DNA of 7,056 nucleotides from an uncultured Eubacterium sp. (GTDB lineage Bacteria > Bacillota > Clostridia > Lachnospirales > Lachnospiraceae): positions 1 to 7,056 of the forward strand of contig URYE01000101.1 of the NCBI GenBank assembly GCA_900551945.1, given 5' to 3'. A model generated the notes under the pieces. It searched no databases, was not told where the DNA came from, and was given only the letters and a program-made list of their open reading frames with translations. Positions within the stretch are counted from its first letter, which is position 1. Each line of letters starts with the position of its first letter. The position numbers were made by a program, and so were the translations under genes. Shown piece by piece: positions 1 through 6,881 of the stretch.

Positions 1-895
1 TAGCAACGTCAGTAACTTCGGCTCTTGTAGGACGTGGATTTCTAATCATAGAATCAAGCATCTGTGTAGCTGTTATAACTGGCTTGTATGTTGCGTTACA
101 CTTCTTGATGATTTCCTTCTGGTAGTGTGGAACATCTTCTGCTGGAATCTCAACACCCATGTCACCTCTTGCGACCATGATACCATCAGCAACCTTAATA
201 ATCTCGTCAAGATTCTCTATACCTTCAGCATTCTCAATCTTAGCGATAACAGGAATATCTGAACCATGCTCCCATAAAAGCTGCTTAATCTCCTGGATAC
301 AAGCTGCATTTCTTACAAATGAAGCTGCGATAAAGTCAAATCCCTTTTCAACACCAAAGATAATATCTGCCTTATCTTTTTCTGTAATACCAGGAAGCTT
401 AATCTTTACGTTAGGTACATTAACACCCTTCTTAGAGCCTAATTCACCACCGTTAATAACTGTACAGATAATATCTGTGCCATCAACAACTTCATCAACT
501 CTAAGTTCGATAAGACCATCATCAATAAGAATTGTGTTACCTGTTGTAACATCTTCTGCAAGACCTTCATAAGTGATTGAAGTTGCTTCTGCACTACCTT
601 CAACCTGTCTTGTTGTAATTGTAAACTTCTGTCCTTCTACAAGTGTAACCTTCTTATCATCCTTAATTGCACCTGTTCTGATTTCAGGACCCTTTGTATC
701 AAGTAAAGTTGCGATTGGAATATTTAATTCCTTTCTTACACTTTCAACTAACGCAAAACGACCAGACTGTTCCTCATGGTCACCATGAGAAAAATTGAAT
801 CTTGCAATATCCATACCATTTAATGCAAGTTTCTTAATGAGTTCCCTATCATTAGTGTTAGGTCCCATTGTACATATAATCTTAGTCTTTTTCAT
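1..895 (-). CDS. pyk: Pyruvate kinase, N-terminal ~298 residues (3' end outside window)
   Basis: This is the cytoplasmic glycolytic enzyme that transfers the phosphate of phosphoenolpyruvate to ADP, giving pyruvate and ATP. Reading leftward from the ATG at 895-893 there are 298 uninterrupted codons to the window edge. The known family length is about 470-590 residues, so the rest of the A domain and the C-terminal domain are missing because of the cut. Visible motifs are ARFNFSHG at residues 31-38 (substrate-binding Arg32), [10 protein letters not shown] at 66-75, a B domain at roughly 75-165, the active-site stretch IAKIENAEG at 217-225 (catalytic Lys219, metal ligand Glu221), [10 protein letters not shown] at 242-251 (metal ligand Asp245), TATQMLDSM at 275-283 (Thr277) and NPRPTRAE at 286-293. 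Glu71 in GPEIRT is the residue type linked to K+-dependent enzymes; K+-independent ones carry Lys there. The start is supported by GGAGG five bases upstream. The gene appears monocistronic at its 5' end. Identification is essentially certain; whether a C-terminal PEP-utiliser extension is present cannot be seen. Confidence 0.97.
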   Translation of the reverse strand, partial: MKKTKIICTMGPNTNDRELIKKLALNGMDIARFNFSHGDHEEQSGRFALVESVRKELNIPIATLLDTKGPEIRTGAIKDDKKVTLVEGQKFTITTRQVEGSAEATSITYEGLAEDVTTGNTILIDDGLIELRVDEVVDGTDIICTVINGGELGSKKGVNVPNVKIKLPGITEKDKADIIFGVEKGFDFIAASFVRNAACIQEIKQLLWEHGSDIPVIAKIENAEGIENLDEIIKVADGIMVARGDMGVEIPAEDVPHYQKEIIKKCNATYKPVITATQMLDSMIRNPRPTRAEVTDVA

Positions 896-900
896 CTTTA

Positions 901-905
901 CCTCC
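901..905 (-). promoter_or_regulatory. Ribosome binding site of pyk
   Basis: The plus-strand CCTCC reads GGAGG on the minus strand, followed by the five-base spacer TAAAG and then ATG. It fixes the pyk start at 895. Confidence 0.85.
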
Positions 906-955
906 ATAATATACTCTATTGTATTAATCATTTTATTTTCTTAAAACCTTTGAAA

Positions 956-984
956 ATTATTACATAAATTCATAATAATATCAA
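956..984 (-). promoter_or_regulatory. Candidate sigma-A-type promoter of pyk
   Basis: On the minus strand, TTGATA (984-979, five of six to TTGACA) is followed after exactly 17 bases by AATAAT (961-956, five of six to TATAAT). Transcription would start near 949 and give a leader of about 54 bases before the pyk ATG. The sequence here is very AT-rich, so a chance match is possible. A perfect TATAAT at 1000-995 has no convincing -35 element. Confidence 0.4.
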
Positions 985-1060
985 TAGTGCGTTTATTATA
1001 ACTTGTTTTTACTAAAAAGAAAATGATTTTTTAAGTTTTTCTTTATAAATTTAATTATTT

Positions 1061-1101
1061 TTTGTGATTTAATTTATATTATTAATGTTAATTTGTGATT
1101 T
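1061..1101. repeat. Direct repeat TTTGTGATTT, two copies 31 bp apart
   Basis: Identical ten-base copies lie at 1061-1070 and 1092-1101, each followed two or three bases later by TTTA. The 31-base offset is close to three helical turns, so both copies would face the same side of the DNA. They contain TGTGA, the half-site type of Crp/Fnr-family regulators, but no inverted TCACA partner. They lie upstream of the candidate pyk promoter. Chance is a real alternative in such AT-rich sequence. Confidence 0.35.
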
Positions 1102-1165
1102 TGATTTACTTTATAATGTTTTTTAACTATACTAAATATGCCAAACACACTATGCGAATTTCTTA

Positions 1166-1181
1166 AATTATCATGATAATT
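1166..1181. repeat. Perfect 16-bp palindrome AATTATCATGATAATT
   Basis: It is a perfect inverted repeat centred between 1173 and 1174. It is flanked by a wider inverted pair, TGCCAA at 1139-1144 and TTGGCA at 1180-1185, whose right copy overlaps the palindrome end. It could be an operator-like dyad or an AT hairpin. No T run follows on either strand, so it is not a standard terminator. Confidence 0.4.
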
Positions 1182-1211
1182 GGCAATGTGTTACTTATTA
1201 CCTGCATAAAT

Positions 1212-1270
1212 AAAAAAGTCCTCATGCCACACTTATATTAAATATAATAAAGTTATGGCATAAAGACTTT
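1212..1270 (-). terminator. Rho-independent terminator of the rhomboid-like gene
   Basis: On the minus strand, a 17-base stem pairs 1270-1254 with 1231-1215 around a 22-base AT-rich loop and runs straight into a U tract (TTTTTTATTTAT, from 1217 leftward). All three imperfect positions in the stem are G-U wobbles when read on the minus strand but would be unpaired C-A on the plus strand. This fixes the direction. It begins about 22 bases after the stop codon of the minus-strand gene at 1293-2288 and should separate that gene from pyk. Confidence 0.85.
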
Positions 1271-1292
1271 CTTAATATTGTTAAAATCTTAT

Positions 1293-2288
1293 CTAATTTG
1301 TTTTCTTATTATTATTTTCATCTGTTACATGGATATGTGTGTATAAATGGTCTTGACAATACTCAAGGTTTCCTTTGCACTTCGAACAAAATCTAAAAGT
1401 AAGGTCATCTCCATCTAATTCTGTTCTACCACATACAGCACATCTGTGCTTTGTGCCTGTTACAGGATTGATGTATGGTTTATTAGCTGTTTGCCATGTA
1501 GTCTTTTCGCTATTAGCATTGTAGACTCTTTCGGTATAAGATACTTTTCTTTTTTTCTCCGCCTTTTTAGCTGTCTTATATGCCTTATTAAAGTTTCTTT
1601 GAGTTGCATTTTTAGGTCGTCCCATTTTAAAAGATAGCGCAAACACTATAAAGTTAATCATAGAAACAAGGGCTGCTGTTGCCGATACTGGACTTAATAC
1701 AATTCCCTTTACTGCAAGCGCATATACTGTATATGGTGATAAAAATAATGATACATAACCACCGATAATTGTTATAGCAAATATTGCTGCGTCAAATATT
1801 CCAAGCCATTTTATCTTAATAGGAAGCACGAAAAACAGCATAACCTCCATGTCTGGCTGTTCCATTGCAAATGCCATAAATAACGCAAGGTTAATATAGT
1901 AAGTACTCATATGATAATTAATTCCAAATACAAGATAAATAATTATCGCAGCTATTACATGAAATATCATTCCCATAAAGAAATAACAATTAAATCTAAA
2001 CGCACCCCATATATTTTCAAGTACTGTTCCTATCATATAATAAAAATACAATACAAAAAATAGAAAAATAATACTTGTATTGCTAGGTGGTTGAATAATA
2101 AATGTTACTATTCTCCATATCTGACCATGTAGTATCTTTTGTGCATCAAGTGCAAGAAATGTATCATAGACTGCTGGTGTCCATATATTAATAATTATCC
2201 CAAGCACATACAACGCAATAATGTAAAGCATAAGATTTTTGATAGCATACTTTCCAAACTTACGCTCTAGTTTGTTAATCCAATTCAT
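1293..2288 (-). CDS. Rhomboid-like membrane protein with C-terminal Cys/His zinc-binding-like tail
   Basis: A 331-residue integral membrane protein. About six hydrophobic spans are visible in the first 221 residues (roughly 19-36, 71-90, 99-121, 127-158 as one or two segments, 163-185 and 200-221). Rhomboid-superfamily hallmarks are Trp58-Arg59 in the first loop and a GTVLENIWG segment at 87-95, resembling the G-x-x-L-E-x-x-W-G pattern after helix two. A LPIKIKWLG segment at 155-163 fits as well. The protease signature is not intact: the expected GxSG position reads HMST (126-129, Ser128), and the hydrophobic stretch at 200-221 has no histidine. I therefore infer a pseudoprotease, as in derlins and iRhoms. 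A basic linker (224-250) leads to a cytosolic tail with Cys283/Cys286 and Cys301/Cys304 (zinc-ribbon-like CxxC pairs), then Cys311, His314, His318 and His320. GGGAG sits five bases before the ATG and a terminator follows. The partner or substrate is unknown. Confidence 0.8.
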   Translation of the reverse strand: MNWINKLERKFGKYAIKNLMLYIIALYVLGIIINIWTPAVYDTFLALDAQKILHGQIWRIVTFIIQPPSNTSIIFLFFVLYFYYMIGTVLENIWGAFRFNCYFFMGMIFHVIAAIIIYLVFGINYHMSTYYINLALFMAFAMEQPDMEVMLFFVLPIKIKWLGIFDAAIFAITIIGGYVSLFLSPYTVYALAVKGIVLSPVSATAALVSMINFIVFALSFKMGRPKNATQRNFNKAYKTAKKAEKKRKVSYTERVYNANSEKTTWQTANKPYINPVTGTKHRCAVCGRTELDGDDLTFRFCSKCKGNLEYCQDHLYTHIHVTDENNNKKTN

Positions 2289-2293
2289 AACTT

Positions 2294-2298
2294 CTCCC
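2294..2298 (-). promoter_or_regulatory. Ribosome binding site of the rhomboid-like gene
   Basis: The plus-strand CTCCC reads GGGAG on the minus strand, within AAAGGGAGAAGTT just before ATG, with a five-base spacer. It supports the start at 2288. Confidence 0.75.
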
Positions 2299-2325
2299 TT
2301 TCATTTAATTTATTCTTGCAAATAT

Positions 2326-2355
2326 ATAATATCATTATCACACATAATTAGTCAA
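2326..2355 (-). promoter_or_regulatory. Candidate sigma-A-type promoter of the rhomboid-like gene
   Basis: On the minus strand, TTGACT (2355-2350, five of six) is followed after 18 bases by TATTAT (2331-2326, five of six). A start near 2319 would give a leader of about 30 bases carrying the ribosome binding site. Several perfect TATAAT strings further upstream (for example 2379-2374) lack a -35 partner. Confidence 0.45.
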
Positions 2356-2423
2356 AAAATCAATCAAATATTCATTATATAAACATAAAATTATAACATT
2401 ATTATAAACTCTAATTACTAATC

Positions 2424-2452
2424 TTGAAATCTTAGACATAACATAATATAAT
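2424..2452 (+). promoter_or_regulatory. Sigma-A-type promoter of the activase fusion gene
   Basis: TTGAAA (2424-2429, five of six to consensus), a 17-base spacer and a perfect TATAAT (2447-2452). Transcription would start near 2459 and give a leader of about 74 bases that is rich in A and C and looks mostly unstructured until the ribosome binding site. This is the best-matching promoter in the window. It lies divergently about 70 bp from the promoter of the rhomboid-like gene. Confidence 0.65.
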
Positions 2453-2501
2453 AGGAAAGATTATTTATTCGACACAAAATAACAAACAATATAATAACAA
2501 T

Positions 2502-2523
2502 AAAGGAGGCAGGCATTTTTGCC
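2502..2523 (+). promoter_or_regulatory. Ribosome binding site with a spacer hairpin before the activase start
   Basis: AAAGGAGG (2502-2509) is a near-perfect Shine-Dalgarno sequence, but the ATG lies at 2533, 23 bases after its end, well beyond the usual 5-9. The spacer contains GGCA-TTTT-TGCC (2512-2523), a perfect four-base-pair hairpin with a four-base loop. Folding it removes 12 bases and leaves an effective spacing of about 11. The alternative is a rare in-frame ATT start at 2515, five bases after GGAGG. I favour ATG because [13 protein letters not shown] then begins as in related activases. Confidence 0.6.
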
Positions 2524-2532
2524 AATATATTT

Positions 2533-5500
2533 ATGAACACATATAAATTAGGTATAGACATTGGTTCTACAACTGTTAAAGTTGCTATCTTAGATGACAA
2601 CTTTAATATAATGTTTTCAGATTATGAAAGACATTTTGCTAATATTCAAGAAACATTACAATCACTTCTTGAAAAAGCTGTAGACCAATTAGGTACATTT
2701 AACTGTCAGCCTGTAATTACAGGTTCAGGTGGTCTTACTCTTGCAACACATCTTGAAGTCCCATTTACTCAAGAAGTTGTTGCTGTATCTACTGCACTTC
2801 AAGACTACGCCCCACAATGTGACGTTGCTATTGAATTAGGTGGAGAAGATGCCAAGATTATTTATTTTACAAATGGTATTGACCAACGTATGAACGGTAT
2901 CTGTGCCGGCGGTACTGGTTCATTTATTGACCAAATGGCTACACTTTTACAAACAGACGCAGCCGGTCTTAATGAATACGCAAAGCATTACCAGTCAATT
3001 TATCCAATAGCTGCAAGATGTGGTGTTTTCGCAAAATCCGATATTCAACCATTAATTAATGAAGGAGCTACAAAAGAAGACCTCTCTGCTTCTATTTTCC
3101 AAGCAGTTGTTAATCAGACAATCAGTGGTCTTGCTTGTGGTAAGCCAATTCGTGGAAATGTCGCTTTCTTAGGTGGGCCACTTCATTTCCTTTCAGAATT
3201 AAAGCAGGCATTCATAAGAACATTAAGTCTTACACCAGAACAAGTTATAGCACCAGACCACTCACACCTTTTTGCTGCCGTTGGTTCTGCTATGAATTAC
3301 AAAGAAGATGTATGTCTTGATGTTTCAGAAATAATCACACGTCTTCAAGGTAAGATTAAGCTTGACTTTGAAGTAGAACGAATGGAACCACTTTTTGAAA
3401 ATCAAGAAGCTTACGACAAATTTACAAAAAGACATAATTCACATAAGGTAGCCACAAGAGCCTTATCGGAATATCGTGGTAACTGTTATCTAGGTATAGA
3501 CGCAGGTTCAACAACTACAAAGGTTGCTCTTGTTGGTGAAGATGGAAAGCTTTTATACTCTTTCTACAGCAGTAATAATGGCTCACCACTTGCTACAACT
3601 ATTACTTCTATAAAAGAAATATATTCACTACTTCCAGCAGGTGCTAACATTGTGCGCTCATGTTCTACAGGTTATGGTGAAGCATTAATCAAGGCTGCGC
3701 TTCTTCTTGACGATGGAGAAGTTGAAACAGTTTCACATTACTATGCTGCTGCCTTTTTTGACCCAGAAGTTGACTGTATTATTGATATCGGCGGTCAGGA
3801 TATGAAATGTATCAAAATAAAGAACCAAACCGTTGACTCAGTTCAGCTTAATGAAGCTTGTTCGTCTGGTTGTGGTTCATTTATTGAAACATTTGCAAAA
3901 TCTCTTAATTTTGAAGTTAAAGACTTCGCCAAAGAAGCACTTTTTGCAAAGCACCCTATCGACCTCGGTACTCGTTGTACTGTATTTATGAACTCAAAGG
4001 TTAAACAAGCTCAAAAAGAAGGCGCAGAAGTTGCCGATATTTCAGCAGGTCTTGCTTACTCTGTAATTAAGAACGCATTATATAAGGTAATAAAAATTGC
4101 CGACCCAGACGATTTAGGTAAACACATCGTAGTACAAGGTGGAACATTTTATAATGATGCAGTTCTTAGAAGCTTTGAAAAAATTACAGGTGTTGAAGCA
4201 ATAAGACCTGATATTGCAGGAATTATGGGAGCTTTCGGTGCTGCTCTTATAGCCAGAGAAAGATATGACGGAATGTCAGAGTCAACAATGTTATCTATTG
4301 ACAAGATAAATGATTTGAAGTTTGAAACTGCAATGACAAGATGTAAGGGTTGTACTAACAGTTGTCACCTTACTATTAACAAGTTCTCTGGCGGACGACA
4401 GTTTATTACAGGTAACAGATGTGAACGTGGCCTTGGTAAAGCAAAGTCAAAAGACAAACTTCCTAATCTTTTTGATTACAAGTTCCACCGCCTTTTTGAC
4501 TATGAACCACTTTCTGATGAAGAAGCAACTCGTGGCACTGTCGGTATCCCTCGTGTCCTTAATATGTATGAAAACTATCCATTTTGGTATACTTTCTTTA
4601 CAAAGTTAGGTTACAAGGTTGTTCTTTCACCACAGTCAAGCCGTAAGATTTATGAACTCGGTATTGAGTCAATCCCATCAGAGTCAGAATGTTATCCTGC
4701 AAAGCTTGCACATGGTCATATTTCATGGCTTATTAAGAATAATGTAAAGTTTATTTTCTATCCATGCGTTCCTTACGAACACAAAGAAATAGAAAATACT
4801 AACAACCATTACAACTGCCCTATCGTTACATCTTATGCAGAAAATATCAAGAATAATGTTGAGGAAATAAAAACAGAGCACATTGACTTTAGAAATCCTT
4901 TCCTTTCTTTTGAAAATAGAGAAATCCTTGAAAAACGTCTTTGTGAAGAATTTTCCGACATTCCTTCATCAGATGTAAAGTCCGCTGTTATTGACGCTTG
5001 GGCTGAACTTATGCAATCAAGAGAAGATGTTCGTAAAAAAGGGGAAGAAGTCATTCAGTACTTAAAAGACAACAACAAACGTGGTATAGTTCTTGCTGGC
5101 AGACCTTATCATGTTGACCCAGAAATTAATCATGGTATCCCAGAGCTTATTAACTCTTATGGTCTTGCCGTACTTACAGAAGATTCTGTTTCACATTTAG
5201 GAAATATTGACAGACCACTTATCGTTATGGACCAGTGGATGTATCACTCAAGACTTTATGCTGCCGCAAGTTATGTAAAGACTGTTGATAACCTCGACTT
5301 AATACAGCTTAACTCTTTTGGTTGCGGACTTGATGCTGTTACAACTGACGCAGTAAATGATATTCTTACAAAGGCAGGAAAGATATATACTGTGCTTAAA
5401 ATTGATGAAGTCAACAATCTTGGTGCAGCAAGAATTCGTGTACGTTCTCTTATTGCAGCTCTTAAAGTAAGAGAGTCAAAGAACTACCATAGAAAGATTG

Positions 5501-6762
5501 AAAGCGCCGCATTTGACAGAATTGATTTTACACCTGAAATGCGTAAAAACTACACAATCCTTTGCCCTCAAATGTCACCTATTCACTTTGATTTGTTAGG
5601 TCCAGCCCTTTCATCTTGTGGATATAACTTTGAAGTGCTTGAAAATGATAACAAATCAGCCGTTAATGTTGGTCTTAAGTATGTTAATAATGATGCTTGT
5701 TACCCATCACTTATGGTTGTTGGTCAGATTATGGATGCTGTATTATCAGGAAAATATGATTTATCACGAACAGCTATTATCATTACACAAACTGGTGGTG
5801 GTTGTAGAGCTTCTAACTACATTGGCTTTATAAGACGTGCTCTTACTAAAGCTGGACTTGAATACATTCCTGTAATTTCATTAAGTGCTCAAGGTATTGA
5901 AAGCAACTCCGGCTTTAAATATGATTTACCAATGCTTAAAAAAGCTATGCAGGCAATTGTATATGGTGATGTATTTATGAATGTTGTATACAGAACAAGA
6001 CCTTACGAAAAGGTAGAAGGTTCTGTTAATGCTCTCCATGAAAAATGGAAAAAAATATGTATTGAACAGCTTACTAAGAAAAAAGTATCCATGAAGGAAT
6101 ACAAAAACAATATAAGACAAATTATCAAAGAATTTGACGAAATAGAATTACTTGACGTTAAAAAACCTCGTGTTGGTATAGTTGGAGAAATCCTCGTTAA
6201 ATTCTTACCAGCCGCTAACAACTACCTTGTTGACTTACTCGAAGCAGAAGGTGCTGAAGCTGTCGTTCCTGACTTAATGGGCTTCTTGTTATACTGTGCT
6301 GAAAATGCTAACTTTAAACGAGATTATCTTGGAGCTTCTAAAAAATCAGCATTTATTAACAATACCGTTATAAAGCTTCTTGAATGGTTTAGAAAGAGTG
6401 CTACTACTGCTCTCGCAGAAAGTAAACGTTTTACTCCACCATCAAGTATCAAAGAAACAGCCAATATTGCAAAAGACCTTGTATCTTTAGGTAATCAAAC
6501 TGGTGAAGGTTGGCTTCTTACTGGTGAAATGATTGAGCTTATACATAATGGTGTTGGTAATATCGTATGTTGTCAACCATTTGCTTGTCTTCCTAATCAC
6601 ATTGTTGGTAAGGGTGTAATTAAAGAACTTCGTGCAGCTTTTCCAGAAGCCAATATTATAGCAATTGACTACGACCCAGGTGCTTCTGAAGTTAATCAGC
6701 TCAATCGTATTAAGCTTATGCTTTCTACTGCTAATAAAAACCTTGAAAAAAAGGCACAATAA
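2533..6762 (+). CDS. Acyl-CoA dehydratase activase-related fusion: two ASKHA ATPase domains, DUF2229-type region and HGD-D-like region
   Basis: A 1409-residue cytoplasmic protein. Characterised activases (HgdC) are ASKHA ATPases that bridge one [4Fe-4S] cluster between two subunits and push a low-potential electron into a 2-hydroxyacyl-CoA dehydratase. Here two such domains lie in tandem. Domain one (about 1-260) has [10 protein letters not shown] at 7-16, ELGGEDAK at 101-108, Cys124 and Cys163, and FLGGP at 212-216. Domain two (about 318-577) has [10 protein letters not shown] at 321-330, DIGGQDMK at 418-425, Cys443 and Cys482, and VQGGT at 534-538. A cysteine motif follows (Cys604, 607, 611, 630). 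Next is a DUF2229-type region (about 668-890; [13 protein letters not shown] at 716-728, Cys720, Cys745, Cys762). The C-terminal part (about 1000-1400) resembles the dehydratase D component, with Cys1011, Cys1056, Cys1091, Cys1346/1347 and Cys1352. The length fits the uncharacterised ~1400-residue fused family. Related two-component double-cubane-cluster proteins reduce small molecules, but the substrate here is unknown. The frame is intact and no partner gene is adjacent. Confidence 0.92.
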   Translation: MNTYKLGIDIGSTTVKVAILDDNFNIMFSDYERHFANIQETLQSLLEKAVDQLGTFNCQPVITGSGGLTLATHLEVPFTQEVVAVSTALQDYAPQCDVAIELGGEDAKIIYFTNGIDQRMNGICAGGTGSFIDQMATLLQTDAAGLNEYAKHYQSIYPIAARCGVFAKSDIQPLINEGATKEDLSASIFQAVVNQTISGLACGKPIRGNVAFLGGPLHFLSELKQAFIRTLSLTPEQVIAPDHSHLFAAVGSAMNYKEDVCLDVSEIITRLQGKIKLDFEVERMEPLFENQEAYDKFTKRHNSHKVATRALSEYRGNCYLGIDAGSTTTKVALVGEDGKLLYSFYSSNNGSPLATTITSIKEIYSLLPAGANIVRSCSTGYGEALIKAALLLDDGEVETVSHYYAAAFFDPEVDCIIDIGGQDMKCIKIKNQTVDSVQLNEACSSGCGSFIETFAKSLNFEVKDFAKEALFAKHPIDLGTRCTVFMNSKVKQAQKEGAEVADISAGLAYSVIKNALYKVIKIADPDDLGKHIVVQGGTFYNDAVLRSFEKITGVEAIRPDIAGIMGAFGAALIARERYDGMSESTMLSIDKINDLKFETAMTRCKGCTNSCHLTINKFSGGRQFITGNRCERGLGKAKSKDKLPNLFDYKFHRLFDYEPLSDEEATRGTVGIPRVLNMYENYPFWYTFFTKLGYKVVLSPQSSRKIYELGIESIPSESECYPAKLAHGHISWLIKNNVKFIFYPCVPYEHKEIENTNNHYNCPIVTSYAENIKNNVEEIKTEHIDFRNPFLSFENREILEKRLCEEFSDIPSSDVKSAVIDAWAELMQSREDVRKKGEEVIQYLKDNNKRGIVLAGRPYHVDPEINHGIPELINSYGLAVLTEDSVSHLGNIDRPLIVMDQWMYHSRLYAAASYVKTVDNLDLIQLNSFGCGLDAVTTDAVNDILTKAGKIYTVLKIDEVNNLGAARIRVRSLIAALKVRESKNYHRKIESAAFDRIDFTPEMRKNYTILCPQMSPIHFDLLGPALSSCGYNFEVLENDNKSAVNVGLKYVNNDACYPSLMVVGQIMDAVLSGKYDLSRTAIIITQTGGGCRASNYIGFIRRALTKAGLEYIPVISLSAQGIESNSGFKYDLPMLKKAMQAIVYGDVFMNVVYRTRPYEKVEGSVNALHEKWKKICIEQLTKKKVSMKEYKNNIRQIIKEFDEIELLDVKKPRVGIVGEILVKFLPAANNYLVDLLEAEGAEAVVPDLMGFLLYCAENANFKRDYLGASKKSAFINNTVIKLLEWFRKSATTALAESKRFTPPSSIKETANIAKDLVSLGNQTGEGWLLTGEMIELIHNGVGNIVCCQPFACLPNHIVGKGVIKELRAAFPEANIIAIDYDPGASEVNQLNRIKLMLSTANKNLEKKAQ

Positions 6763-6803
6763 TATTATAATAATATAATAAAAAATTGGTCAATCATATA
6801 TTT

Positions 6804-6830
6804 TCAATCCGTTTCGCTATTTACCGATAC
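6804..6830 (+). promoter_or_regulatory. Candidate sigma-28 (FliA/SigD-type) promoter of the small membrane protein
   Basis: TCAA (6804-6807), exactly 15 bases, then ACCGATAC (6823-6830). The motility sigma factor consensus is TAAA-N15-GCCGATAT/A, so the match is three of four and six of eight with the core CCGATA intact and the spacing exact. ACCGAT is immediately repeated (6829-6834), which makes this patch less AT-rich than its surroundings. A start near 6837 would leave a leader of about 45 bases. I find no good sigma-A promoter in the 119-base gap. Read-through from the activase gene is the alternative. Confidence 0.4.
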
Positions 6831-6869
6831 CGATTAAAGATAACATGACTAATAATTGAATATTGGAAT

Positions 6870-6874
6870 GGAGG
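6870..6874 (+). promoter_or_regulatory. Ribosome binding site of the small membrane protein
   Basis: GGAGG followed by a seven-base spacer (ATTTAAG) and ATG at 6882. This is ideal spacing and the main reason to accept the short frame as a gene. Confidence 0.75.
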
Positions 6875-6881
6875 ATTTAAG

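Larger units (their letters stand above)
896..1292. other. Intergenic region between pyk and the rhomboid-like gene
   Basis: About 400 bases without a credible gene. From left to right it holds the pyk ribosome binding site and candidate promoter, then a strongly AT-rich stretch (about 1000-1140) rich in T runs with a 10-base direct repeat. After that come a 16-base perfect palindrome and the intrinsic terminator of the rhomboid-like gene. No open frame in it has both a ribosome binding site and useful length. The part of the minus strand upstream of the pyk promoter could act as a regulatory region for pyk, but nothing there matches an operator I can name with confidence. Confidence 0.7.

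Noticed and set aside
159..788. Open frames on the plus strand opposite pyk (159-572 and 573-788)
   Set aside because: They are antisense to a certain pyruvate kinase frame, have no ribosome binding site, and encode Ser/Pro/Thr-rich low-information sequence typical of a shadow frame.
995..1000. Perfect minus-strand TATAAT as the pyk -10 element
   Set aside because: No recognisable -35 lies 16-18 bases upstream and no TGn extension precedes it. The TTGATA-17-AATAAT pair nearer the gene fits better.
1014..1044. A/T hairpin AAAGAAA...TTTCTTT as a terminator
   Set aside because: It is only seven A-T-rich pairs with a 15-base loop, and no gene ends near it.
2515..2517. ATT as the true start of the activase fusion
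   Set aside because: It has good spacing from GGAGG, but ATT starts are very rare and would add six residues (I-F-A-N-I-F) not expected ahead of the first strand of the ATPase fold. Kept as an alternative, not the call.
2418..2600. Minus-strand frame crossing the activase promoter and start
   Set aside because: It covers the promoter, the leader and the conserved GIDIGSTT codons of the plus-strand gene, so it is antisense noise.
5926..6759. Minus-strand open frames inside the activase gene (for example 5926-6120, 6003-6221, 6487-6759)
   Set aside because: They overlap each other or conserved D-component-like coding sequence, lack ribosome binding sites and show no recognisable protein.
6763..6781. 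AT palindrome just after the activase stop as its terminator
   Set aside because: The best dyad (TATTATAATA) has only A-T pairs and is followed by an A run rather than a T run on the plus strand.
6785..6836. Riboswitch or structured leader before the micropeptide
   Set aside because: Only short, non-nested inverted repeats are present (ATTG/CAAT, AATC/GATT), and the gap is too short and unstructured for a known riboswitch class.
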